The translations under genes were made by a program, and so were the position numbers. A stretch of DNA of 64,000 nt from Flavobacterium sp. MDT1-60. Its GTDB lineage: Bacteria > Bacteroidota > Bacteroidia > Flavobacteriales > Flavobacteriaceae. This document shows, piece after piece, positions 1 to 7,075 of this stretch (position 1 is its first letter; each line of letters begins with the position of its first letter). The notes beneath the pieces are model-generated. The model was given only the letters and a program-made list of their open reading frames with translations. It did not search any database and had not been told where the DNA came from. The stretch lies in assembly GCF_014844035.1 (NCBI RefSeq), contig NZ_CP062159.1:3286001-3350000 (forward strand), given 5' to 3'.

Positions 1-154
1 AATTAGGTAAATTATATTCCATTGCTTTCGGTTTTGCCAATTCACCAACAACCATAAAAAATATAATCAGCAAAAACGAAATGCTAACCATTGCCGTTAA
101 ATCGACTCTTGTATTTAACTTTTTACTTCTTACTTTTTTAGGGAGATTTTGCAT
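1..154 (-). CDS. exbD: ExbD/TolR-like biopolymer transport protein (N-terminal part only)
   Basis: Only the first 51 codons are in the window; the gene runs off the left edge. The product begins MQNLPKKVRSKK and has one N-terminal membrane helix (about residues 19-41) with an Asp at residue 18, matching the conserved ExbD/TolR Asp used with ExbB for proton-driven energising of TonB. It lies 13 bases downstream of a second exbD-like gene on the same strand, and their first 45 residues are nearly identical, so this is a tandem duplicate. The C-terminal periplasmic domain cannot be judged. Confidence 0.85.
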   Translation of the reverse strand, partial: MQNLPKKVRSKKLNTRVDLTAMVSISFLLIIFFMVVGELAKPKAMEYNLPN

Positions 155-167
155 AGTTTATATATTT

Positions 168-692
168 TTATTTGGATGCTAATAATTTTGATTCTTCAGG
201 AGTATATTCATCTACAATTGCATAGGTGTCAATTTTTGCAATTTTCATTTCATCCAAAATATCAACCAAATTTTTAAAATTGCTTTTTGGACTTGGCTTT
301 ATGATTATGATTACACCATTTTTTGGTTTTCCCATTGATGTCATATATTCAGATATTTGCTTATTTTTTTTAAAGATTTCTTTTCGAATACTATTATTTT
401 CAAAAATCAGTTTTTTGGGTTTTTCGCGAGGATATTCCAATAAACCAGAATAAGTAATTATTTTATCATTTTTATCTAATAAAATGGTATAAATCCTTGT
501 TGCATCAACACAACCAGGTAGGCAATCGTCGCAATCATTATCAGGCAAACTCAAATCCATAACTTTCGGTTTTGCCAATTCACCAACGACCATAAAAAAT
601 ATAATCAGCAAAAATGAAACGCTGACCATAGCAGTTAAATCAACTCTTGTGCTTAATTTTTTACTTCTTACTTTTTTAGGTAGATTTTCCAT
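168..692 (-). CDS. exbD: ExbD/TolR-like biopolymer transport protein
   Basis: A 174-residue inner-membrane protein of ExbD size. It has a basic N-terminus (MENLPKKVRSKK), Asp18, a single membrane helix at about 19-41, then a periplasmic domain of about 130 residues that starts with a Cys-containing linker (CDDCLPGC, about 54-61). ExbD works with ExbB to harness proton motive force for TonB. The linker cysteines and the helix resemble Bacteroidetes ExbD paralogues that occur as adjacent pairs. It is followed after 13 bases by a second copy, so the two are probably co-transcribed; exbB and tonB are not in view. The ExbD family call is firm; which TonB system it serves is unknown. Confidence 0.88.
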   Translation of the reverse strand: MENLPKKVRSKKLSTRVDLTAMVSVSFLLIIFFMVVGELAKPKVMDLSLPDNDCDDCLPGCVDATRIYTILLDKNDKIITYSGLLEYPREKPKKLIFENNSIRKEIFKKNKQISEYMTSMGKPKNGVIIIIKPSPKSNFKNLVDILDEMKIAKIDTYAIVDEYTPEESKLLASK

Positions 693-904
693 AAATGAGT
701 CAATTTGGTTACTAAAGTTAATAATAAAAGTAATACAATAAGATTATGAATTTGGAAAATATTTGAAAATAAATTCACGAATTAATATGTTGTTTTACAG
801 TTGTTTTTGGGATTTTTTCAATGTTTTGAAATCTTTTTTTAATTTTTAGTAAAACCAAATCGGAAACTATCCCGTAAATGAGCTTATAACTTAAAATAGT
901 ATTT

Positions 905-1459
905 ATGAAAACTAGAAAATTTTTAGCCGTAGCAATCTTAACACTTGGATTTGCATTTACATCTTTTGCACAAAAAACAGTAATGGTGGGTGGAGCTGCA
1001 ATGTATCCAAACAAAAATATTGTTGAAAATGCTGTGAACTCAAAAGATCATACAACTTTGGTTGCCGCTGTAAAAGCTGCAGGACTTGTAGAAACATTAC
1101 AAAGCAAAGGACCATTCACCGTTTTTGCTCCAACAAACGAAGCTTTCGCAAAATTACCAACAGGAACTGTTGACACATTATTGAAACCAGAAAACATCAA
1201 AACACTACAAACGATCTTGACCTATCATGTCGTTGCAGGAAAAATGAATTCTTCTGATATTGCTAAAGCAATTAAAATGGGTAAAGGAAAAGCAACGTTT
1301 AAAACTGTAAGTGGTGGAACTCTAACTGCGTGGATGGATGGTGCAGCTTTATACATAAGCGACGAAAGTGGTAACAAATCTAAAGTTACAATTGCTGATG
1401 TTAATCAGTCAAATGGTGTAATTCACGTAGTTGATACTGTTTTATTGCCAAAAATGTAA
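905..1459 (+). CDS. secreted fasciclin (FAS1) domain protein
   Basis: A 184-residue exported protein with a Sec signal peptide (residues 1-22, ending TSFAQ) and one FAS1 domain over roughly residues 40-182. The two FAS1 signature segments are visible: FTVFAPTNEAF (71-81) and GVIHVVDTVLLP (171-182), with the conserved YHVV (107-110) between them. FAS1 domains mediate adhesion or protein interaction at the cell surface; no catalytic function is expected. The gene stands alone, and the AAATTCCAA hairpin downstream probably ends its transcript. Start chosen at the ATG that gives a complete signal peptide. Confidence 0.93.
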   Translation: MKTRKFLAVAILTLGFAFTSFAQKTVMVGGAAMYPNKNIVENAVNSKDHTTLVAAVKAAGLVETLQSKGPFTVFAPTNEAFAKLPTGTVDTLLKPENIKTLQTILTYHVVAGKMNSSDIAKAIKMGKGKATFKTVSGGTLTAWMDGAALYISDESGNKSKVTIADVNQSNGVIHVVDTVLLPKM

Positions 1460-1489
1460 TATTTACTCAAATTCCAATATTTAAAAATT

Positions 1490-1573
1490 CCAAATTCCAA
1501 CTTTTAAATTAGGTATGAAATTTTATATTCTACAAAATTTAGGCTTAGATAATTTTGGAATTTGGATTTTTTT
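1490..1573 (+). repeat. AAATTCCAA-type intergenic hairpin, copy 1
   Basis: CCAAATTCCAA at 1490-1500 is complementary to TTGGAATTTGG at 1555-1565, followed by a run of T. The same motif recurs downstream of genes at 12644-12691 and 46541-46580. It probably acts as a terminator for the fasciclin gene although its loop (54 bases) is long. Confidence 0.6.
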
Positions 1574-1590
1574 TATTGGATTTTTTATAT

Positions 1591-2436
1591 TTATCGTTTA
1601 GCCGTCAAGGTTGATCCAGCCGAAGCGATAACAACACAAACTACAGCCAGAATTTCATAAAAACTTAGACTTTCCTGTAAAAAAACAAATGCACAAATAG
1701 CTGCAGCGGCTGGTTCTAAGCTCATTAAAATACTAAAAGTACGTGGAGGCAGCTGACCTAAAGCTTTCATTTCTAAAGTAAACGGAATAGCGCTAGACAA
1801 AAGAGCTAATGCGACTCCCATACCTAAAAACTTTGGAGTAAGATTATCAAGACCGTTTTCGAAAAATCCAAAAGGCAGAATTAAAATAGCAGCAAAGAGC
1901 ATTCCGGTCGAAACTGCCTGACCGCTATTCATAATCTTTGAAATTTTTCCACCCAAAACAATATAGGCTGCCCAAAGTGCGCCTGCCAAAAGAGCAAATA
2001 TAACACCAAGTAAATCGATTCTGTCATTAGACCAGGGAGCAATTAAAACGATTCCAGCAGCGGCAAGTAATACCCAACAATAATCAATCAATCTTTTTGA
2101 TCCAATTATAGCTACTAATAATGGTCCAATAAATTCTAAAGTTACGGCCAATCCAATTGGAATTCTTTCAATTGCCAAATAAAAAATTAGATTCATCGCA
2201 CCCAAAGTCAGACCATACGGAACTACAATTTTCCATTGATCAGGAGTGATTTGTTTTAAGTTTGGCCTATATGCTAAAAGTAAAATTATGGCTGAAATTC
2301 CAATTCGTATAGAAGCTGTTCCTGCCGCTCCAATTGCCGGGAAAAGAGTTTTAGCAATAGCTGCACCACATTGTACACTGATAATAGATAATAGTACTGC
2401 GGGGACAGGAGGAAGATTGAATTCTTTATTTTTCAT
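1591..2436 (-). CDS. rhtA: RhtA-type EamA/DMT-family amino acid exporter
   Basis: A 281-residue polytopic inner-membrane protein with about ten helices arranged as two EamA repeats. It follows the RhtA (threonine/homoserine exporter) pattern closely: GAAIAKTLFPAIGAAG near residues 24-39, LTLGAMNLIFYLAIERIP (about 76-93), LEFIGPLLVAI (about 100-110), and near the end TLEMKALGQLPPRTFSILMSLEPA and ASAGSTLTAKR. By family it exports threonine/homoserine or related small amphipathic amino acids; the true substrate here is inferred. A -7 box TAGTTTTG lies on its strand at 2456-2463, just upstream of the start. No obvious functional partner flanks it. Confidence 0.88.
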   Translation of the reverse strand: MKNKEFNLPPVPAVLLSIISVQCGAAIAKTLFPAIGAAGTASIRIGISAIILLLAYRPNLKQITPDQWKIVVPYGLTLGAMNLIFYLAIERIPIGLAVTLEFIGPLLVAIIGSKRLIDYCWVLLAAAGIVLIAPWSNDRIDLLGVIFALLAGALWAAYIVLGGKISKIMNSGQAVSTGMLFAAILILPFGFFENGLDNLTPKFLGMGVALALLSSAIPFTLEMKALGQLPPRTFSILMSLEPAAAAICAFVFLQESLSFYEILAVVCVVIASAGSTLTAKR

Positions 2437-2529
2437 GAGAAATTGAAATGGATTGCAAAACTACGAAATAAGTTTTGAAGGATCCATTTCTGCTCTATTC
2501 AAATAAAAAAATATGCAGAAAAAGAATAA

Positions 2530-2670
2530 CTATTCCAAAGCACGTTTTGTCACATAAGCACGATAGCCAATAATAGCCATTTGCCATTTTTTTGCTTTTG
2601 AAATGTCTAATCCTTGTTTGGTAAAACTTGGTAAAAGGATTTTATTTATTTTGGCTAAAATTTTAAACAT
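2530..2670 (-). CDS. 46-residue conserved-looking small protein, function unknown
   Basis: An uninterrupted small ORF with a good ATG. The product starts MFKILAKINKILLPSF and ends AYVTKRALE. It is basic, not secreted, and has a Trp-containing segment KKWQMAIIGYRAYVTK that could form an amphipathic helix. From memory, similar short proteins occur in Flavobacteriaceae and are sometimes labelled SsrA-binding-like, but I see no SmpB fold in so short a chain and do not assign that role. The gene ends about 95 bases before the rhtA start codon and begins just past a strong bidirectional terminator, so it is probably its own unit or is co-transcribed with rhtA. Confidence 0.6.
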   Translation of the reverse strand: MFKILAKINKILLPSFTKQGLDISKAKKWQMAIIGYRAYVTKRALE

Positions 2671-2696
2671 AGTAGGTTTGTTTTTTCAAAGATATA

Positions 2697-2728
2697 AAAA
2701 AGACTTTGCAGTTAGGCAAAGTCTTTTT
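2697..2728. terminator. bidirectional intrinsic terminator
   Basis: Perfect 13-bp stem (AAAAAGACTTTGC with GCAAAGTCTTTTT) around a 6-base loop, with A/T runs on both sides. It sits just beyond the end of the BlaI/M56 operon and upstream of the small protein at 2530-2670. Confidence 0.85.
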
Positions 2729-2746
2729 TACGTGTTTTAAACCAAT

Positions 2747-4511
2747 TTATGATTTTTTACTTTCTTTCTCCAGTTTCTTCATTTCCTTTTCATAGGCTTT
2801 CATATCCTTTTCGTATTCTTTCATATTTTTTTCATACTGCTTCATGTCTTTTCCAACTGTTTCTTCGATGTATTTGGCATATTTTTCCATATCAACGTTG
2901 AATTTTTCCATAGCAATTTCATACTTTTTCATATCCTTGCCGTACAGTGCCTCATGTTTAGACATGATTTCATCAACTTGTTTTTCGTAAGCAGATAACT
3001 CTGGTTCAAAAGCTTCCATTTTTTTCTCAAATTCAGACATATCTTTTTCAAATTTAGCCATAGCTACTTTATCTCTCGGGTTTGCGGGTGGTGCCGGAGC
3101 TTTAGGCATTTTGGACATGTCTATAGTTGGTAAATTTTGCATAGATCCTCCAGGGAAAGCAGGTGCTGCTGGTGCAGCTGGAGGTGCAATATTACCTATT
3201 CTGGCAGGTGGTGCTGGTGGTGCCGGAGGCACAATATTGCTAATATCCAGACTGTTTGCATCTTCAACATCTGCAACGCGATCCTCAGGCATCATTGAAT
3301 TGTTTGTATCGCTATCGCTATCGGTAACAACACCAATTTTTTTGATATTATTACCTTCAGTTGACACCACAAGGTCAAAACTTTTTATTGCTTCATCTCC
3401 ATCGATTTCAATAGTTTGAACTTCTTTAGACCCTTTTTTAATATTCATTTTAATGGCGGTCAATTCCTTATTTGTGTTTCTCTTTACATTCGATATAGCA
3501 ACATCAAAATCATGGCTTTGTTTTATTTTTTCAACAATTACTTTTAATTCCTGATCTGTTGTTGTTTTTTCGATTTTGTAAACATCATCTGAAGTAATTT
3601 TTGGAGTAACCTCCTGATTTTTTTTTCTCTCCTGTGCAATGATTTCTATTTGAAATAAAAATATAAAGGCGGCAAGTGCTGGAATTATGGTACAATACTT
3701 CCAGTAATTTGTTTTTTTTGATTGATTTTTGTTTAACATGACAATTCGTTTTTTGATTAATGATTGATAAAAATGATTGGTGATGGCAACACAAGTTTCG
3801 TGTGTTGTTATTTTTAAAAGCGTGTATTGATATGCTTTTTTTGTCTGATATTTTTTTGGCGGCTTCGTTATCAGCAATAAATTCAAGATTTTGCAGAATT
3901 GCTTTTTTGTACAGCCAAATAATTGGATTGAACCAAAACAGCACACAAAAAATTCTCGAAATAATGACATCAACAGTATGATTTTGATCGCTATGGACTT
4001 TTTCGTGCTCAATGATACTTTCTAATTCTGATGCCGTGAACATTGATGAGTTGTAAACGATATAATCAAAATAAGAAAATGGAGCAATATTTTCCTCAAT
4101 ATCTATAAATTTAAAATCTTCTTCTTGTTGTACTTGTTTACCTTTTAAAACAGAATTCAAACTGTAAAAATCAGCAGCAAATTTTATAATAAGTGCCAGG
4201 AATCCAATTCCGTAAATGGCAAGTGCTACATAATTCCAATTGATTTCAAAAGATTCCTCGCGTATAGTATTAATAACATTATGAGGTATATAACCCGAAG
4301 AATAATTCACGGCAGGCATTGGAGCAGGGTCGACCCAAACGATTTTAGTATAAACCACAAAAGGTAAAACTACTGATGTAACCAAACCGGCTAATAAAAA
4401 CCATCTGTTACTATTGAAGAAAGTTTCTTTGCGAAGTAAAAAAAAGTAAGCGCAATAAAACAATATTAGTAATCCGCTTGATTTTGTAATAAAGGTGAAA
4501 AGTGCTTCCAT
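2747..4511 (-). pseudogene. BlaR1-like M56 membrane metallopeptidase, frameshifted
   Basis: The N-terminal half (from 4511) is a close paralogue of the intact M56 gene at 4921-6528: membrane helices at about 7-26, 37-55 and 95-112, and the zinc motif HEKVH at residues 169-173. At about residue 225, after KISDKK, the frame is lost at a run of seven T on the plus strand (3836-3842); the intact paralogue has six. The continuation (AYQYTLLKITTHE..., a fourth helix IIPALAAFIFLFQ, then the sensor region) lies in the next frame down to 2747. The tail differs from the paralogue: a Pro/Ala-rich stretch (VPPAPPAPPA) followed by about 110 residues of charged YEKxMKxYEK-like repeats predicted to form a coiled coil. 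Either a true pseudogene, a sequencing error in a homopolymer, or a gene rescued by slippage. Preceded by its blaI partner with a 5-base gap. Confidence 0.85.
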
Positions 4512-4516
4512 AATGT

Positions 4517-4885
4517 TTATTTATCTTCGTTTGGTTTTTCGATCATCGCCAGGATTTCGCGTAATTCGGCCGCAGAGATTTTTTCTTCTTTGGCAAAAAA
4601 GGAAACCATACTTTTATAAGAGCTATTGAAATAATTATCAATAGCGGTGCTCATAAACCCTTTTCGATAATCTTCAATACTTACAATTGGGTAGTACTGA
4701 TGCGTATTTCCAAAGGCATTATGACTTACATATCCTTTTTCTTCCAAATTTCGAACAATAGTCGAAAGCGTGTTATAATGCGGTTGATCTTCAGTAATCT
4801 CAGCCTGAATTTCTTTTACAAAAGCTTTTTTAAGTTTCCATAAAATATGCATTATTTCTTCTTCTTTGTTGGTTAATTTTTGCAT
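4517..4885 (-). CDS. BlaI/MecI-family transcriptional repressor (copy 1)
   Basis: A 122-residue winged-helix repressor of the BlaI/MecI/CopY family. The N-terminus MQKLTNKEEEIMHILWKLKK and the recognition region HYNTLSTIVRNLEEKGYVSH (about residues 37-56) are typical, followed by a helical dimerisation region (FAKEEKISAAELREILAMIE). In the family the dimer represses until its M56 partner triggers cleavage. It is about 85-90% identical by eye to the copy at 6540-6911 and lies 5 bases upstream of the frameshifted M56 gene and 35 bases downstream of the intact one, so it is probably the third gene of one operon. No separate operator is visible in the 35-base gap. Confidence 0.93.
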   Translation of the reverse strand: MQKLTNKEEEIMHILWKLKKAFVKEIQAEITEDQPHYNTLSTIVRNLEEKGYVSHNAFGNTHQYYPIVSIEDYRKGFMSTAIDNYFNSSYKSMVSFFAKEEKISAAELREILAMIEKPNEDK

Positions 4886-4920
4886 GGTTTTGGTTAGTTT
4901 TTTAATTTAAAATTGAAAAA

Positions 4921-6528
4921 TTATTCGTTAGTTTCAATTTCAATAACACCATTTTTGCCTTCGTCGCCATATTTATCTGTAGCATGTGTGCCTTTTAGTA
5001 CATTTATAGTTTTAATATTCAATTTGTCAAGATCGTTTGTACTTGAAACATTTGTAACAATCTCTCCGTCTACAATAACCAATTGCGCCAAATGGTTGCT
5101 GACATTCTGACCATTTGTAGTGATACTAACACTGTTATTTATTTTATTGTCACTATTTACATTTCGATTAAAGCCAACTTTTACATTTGTATTTACATTA
5201 GCATCGCTAGTATTAGTACTAGTGCTTGTACTAATGCTTGTATGAGTATTATCATTAGTTTTAACATCACAATTAGTTTTAGAATTTTGAATATTTTTTA
5301 CTTCAACTTTACGCTCTTTGTCAATAATTTTTACTTCACCAATTTGGTCATCCGTTTTTAAGCCTATTTTTTTTGAGCCATCTTTCTCCGTTTCAATAAC
5401 AATTTCACAATCCTTAATTGCTTTACTACCTTTAACGCGATACGACTGCGATTGTTCAGAACCTTTTTTTAGATCAAATCTGATGGCTATTAATTCATTA
5501 TCTGAATTTCTTTCAACATCAGAGATCTTTGCGTCAACATTATGATTTAGCTTCATTTTTTCAGCCATTTCTTTTAATTGTTGATCAGTTGTTGTTTTGC
5601 TGATTTTGTAAACATCAACAGAACCATGTTCGTTTTTAACTTCTTTTGCAATTTGCCTTTTTTCTTTTGCAATGACTTCAACTTGAAATAAAATTGCAAA
5701 AACTGCAAGAGCTGGAATCACAACATAATGTTTCCATGAATTTCTCTTTTTTGATTGATTTTTGTTTAACATAACGATTCGTTTTTTGATTAATGATTGA
5801 TAAAAATGATTAGTGATTGATAGACAACTCTCATGAGTTGTAATTTTTAAAAGCGTATATTGATAGGCTTTTTTGTCTGATATTTTTTGAGCTGCTTCTT
5901 TGTCAGCAATAAATTCAAGATTTTGAGTTATCGCTTTTTTGTAAAACCAAATAATAGGATTGAACCAAAACAGGATACAAAAAGCTCTCGAAATCAAAAC
6001 ATCGATAGTGTGGTTTTGATCGCTGTGCACCTTTTCATGTTCAATAATACTTTCTAATTCAGAAGCCGTGTACATTGATGAGTTGTAAACGATATATTCA
6101 AAATAAGAAAATGGAGCTATATTTTCATTAATGTCAACAAATTTAAAATCAGCCTGTTGTTTTATTTGTTTTCCTTTTAGGACTAAGTTTAAACTGTAGA
6201 AATCAAAAGCAAATTTTATTAGTAAGGCTAAAACTCCAAGACTATAAATAGTTATAAGCGTTAAATTCCAGTCAATTTCAAAAGCATTTCTTTCTACTTG
6301 CGTTGAATATAATGATGCATAATTTATATTTGAAAGTGGAGTAGGATTAACCCAAATCACTTTAGTATAAACTACAAAAGGTAATATTGCAGAAGTAATT
6401 AAACCGGCTAATAAAAACCATCTGTTACTATTGAAAAAAGTTTCTTTGCGTAACAAAAAATAATAAGAAAAGTAAAATAATGCCACTAATCCGGCTGATT
6501 TTGCGATATAAATGAAAAGTGCTTCCAT
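4921..6528 (-). CDS. BlaR1-like M56-family membrane metallopeptidase with plug-like C-terminus
   Basis: A 535-residue membrane protease and signal transducer. Helices lie at about 5-25, 37-55, 90-110 and 269-285; the M56 zinc motif HEKVH is at 164-168 with the downstream EFIADKEA (205-212) supplying the third ligand. After the last helix comes a periplasmic Ser/Thr/Asn-rich linker (about 400-470) and a C-terminal segment with LDKLNIKTINVLKG and YGDEGKNGVIEIET. That segment resembles the TonB-receptor plug motif found at the end of many Bacteroidetes M56 proteins. In the BlaR1/MecR1 scheme, sensing in the periplasm activates the cytoplasmic protease, which leads to loss of the BlaI repressor. 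Its blaI partner ends 11 bases upstream. The signal is unknown; no beta-lactam-binding domain is present. Confidence 0.9.
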   Translation of the reverse strand: MEALFIYIAKSAGLVALFYFSYYFLLRKETFFNSNRWFLLAGLITSAILPFVVYTKVIWVNPTPLSNINYASLYSTQVERNAFEIDWNLTLITIYSLGVLALLIKFAFDFYSLNLVLKGKQIKQQADFKFVDINENIAPFSYFEYIVYNSSMYTASELESIIEHEKVHSDQNHTIDVLISRAFCILFWFNPIIWFYKKAITQNLEFIADKEAAQKISDKKAYQYTLLKITTHESCLSITNHFYQSLIKKRIVMLNKNQSKKRNSWKHYVVIPALAVFAILFQVEVIAKEKRQIAKEVKNEHGSVDVYKISKTTTDQQLKEMAEKMKLNHNVDAKISDVERNSDNELIAIRFDLKKGSEQSQSYRVKGSKAIKDCEIVIETEKDGSKKIGLKTDDQIGEVKIIDKERKVEVKNIQNSKTNCDVKTNDNTHTSISTSTSTNTSDANVNTNVKVGFNRNVNSDNKINNSVSITTNGQNVSNHLAQLVIVDGEIVTNVSSTNDLDKLNIKTINVLKGTHATDKYGDEGKNGVIEIETNE

Positions 6529-6539
6529 AAATGATAGTT

Positions 6540-6911
6540 TTATTTTTTGTTTTCTTTTGGATCTTCGATCATAGCCAGGATTTCGCGTAATTCTGCCGCA
6601 GAAATTTTTTCTTCTTTAGCAAAAAAGGAAACCATATTTTTATAAGAACTATTAAAATAGTTATCAATAGCTGTTTTCATGTATTTTTTGCTGTAGGCTT
6701 CTAAAGTAATAATCGGGTAATATTGGTGTGTATTTCCAAAAGCATTATGCGCTACAAAACCTTTCTCCTCAAGATTACGAACAATAGTCGAAAGTGTGTT
6801 GTAATGCGGTTGATCTTCGGTAATTTCAGCCTGAACCTCTTTTACAAAAGCTTTTTTAAGCTTCCATAAAATGTGCATGATTTCTTCTTCCTTGTTGGTT
6901 AACTTTTGCAT
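6540..6911 (-). CDS. BlaI/MecI-family transcriptional repressor (copy 2, operon leader)
   Basis: A 123-residue winged-helix repressor, close paralogue of the gene at 4517-4885; the first 50 residues differ at only a few positions. Features are the N-terminal LTNKEEEIMHILWKLKKAFVK, the recognition helix region YNTLSTIVRNLEEKGFVAH and a C-terminal dimerisation helix. It is the first gene of the four-gene module, and two 16-bp dyads overlap its promoter, so it very probably autoregulates. The M56 partner starts 11 bases downstream. Direct role inferred from family: repress the operon and possibly other genes until proteolysis. Confidence 0.94.
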   Translation of the reverse strand: MQKLTNKEEEIMHILWKLKKAFVKEVQAEITEDQPHYNTLSTIVRNLEEKGFVAHNAFGNTHQYYPIITLEAYSKKYMKTAIDNYFNSSYKNMVSFFAKEEKISAAELREILAMIEDPKENKK

Positions 6912-6928
6912 GTTTTCTAATTTTAATT

Positions 6929-6960
6929 CAAACCTACAACTATTTTTCTAGTTACACAAC
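6929..6960 (-). promoter_or_regulatory. Bacteroidetes-type promoter of the BlaI/M56 operon
   Basis: On the minus strand a -7 box TAGGTTTG (6929-6936) is preceded, after a 20-base spacer, by GTTG (6957-6960), a weak match to the -33 box TTTG. Transcription would start about 10-15 bases before the blaI ATG. Confidence 0.6.
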
Positions 6961-6973
6961 TATAAAAATAGTT
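6938..6973. promoter_or_regulatory. two tandem 16-bp dyads, probable BlaI operators
   Basis: AACTATTTTTCTAGTT (6938-6953) and AACTATAAAAATAGTT (6958-6973) are two inverted repeats with the same outer half-site AACTA/TAGTT, 20 bp centre to centre, so on the same face of the helix. They overlap the spacer and -33 region of the promoter. BlaI/MecI proteins bind paired dyads of this size; the half-site here is lineage-specific and the assignment is inferred. Confidence 0.65.
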
Positions 6974-7075
6974 ATTTAACTAAAAATTAAGTTTGGTGTG
7001 AATTAAAGGTACAGAAAATCTATTCAAATTTAAAAGTAATAAATTGAATTTGAGTAATTTAAGAGTTAAAATTGT

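Noticed and set aside
3111..3419. Gly/Ala-rich plus-strand ORF
   Set aside because: It is the mirror of the Pro/Ala-rich part of the M56 gene in another frame, with no start context.
3836..3842. Programmed -1 ribosomal frameshift in the M56 gene
   Set aside because: The tract is a run of A in the mRNA, but rejoining the frames needs skipping of one base (+1), not -1, and no downstream stem is evident. Slippage or mutation is more likely.
2747..6911. Beta-lactam resistance regulator pair
   Set aside because: M56 and BlaI families are present but there is no beta-lactam-sensing penicillin-binding domain and no beta-lactamase or PBP gene next to it.
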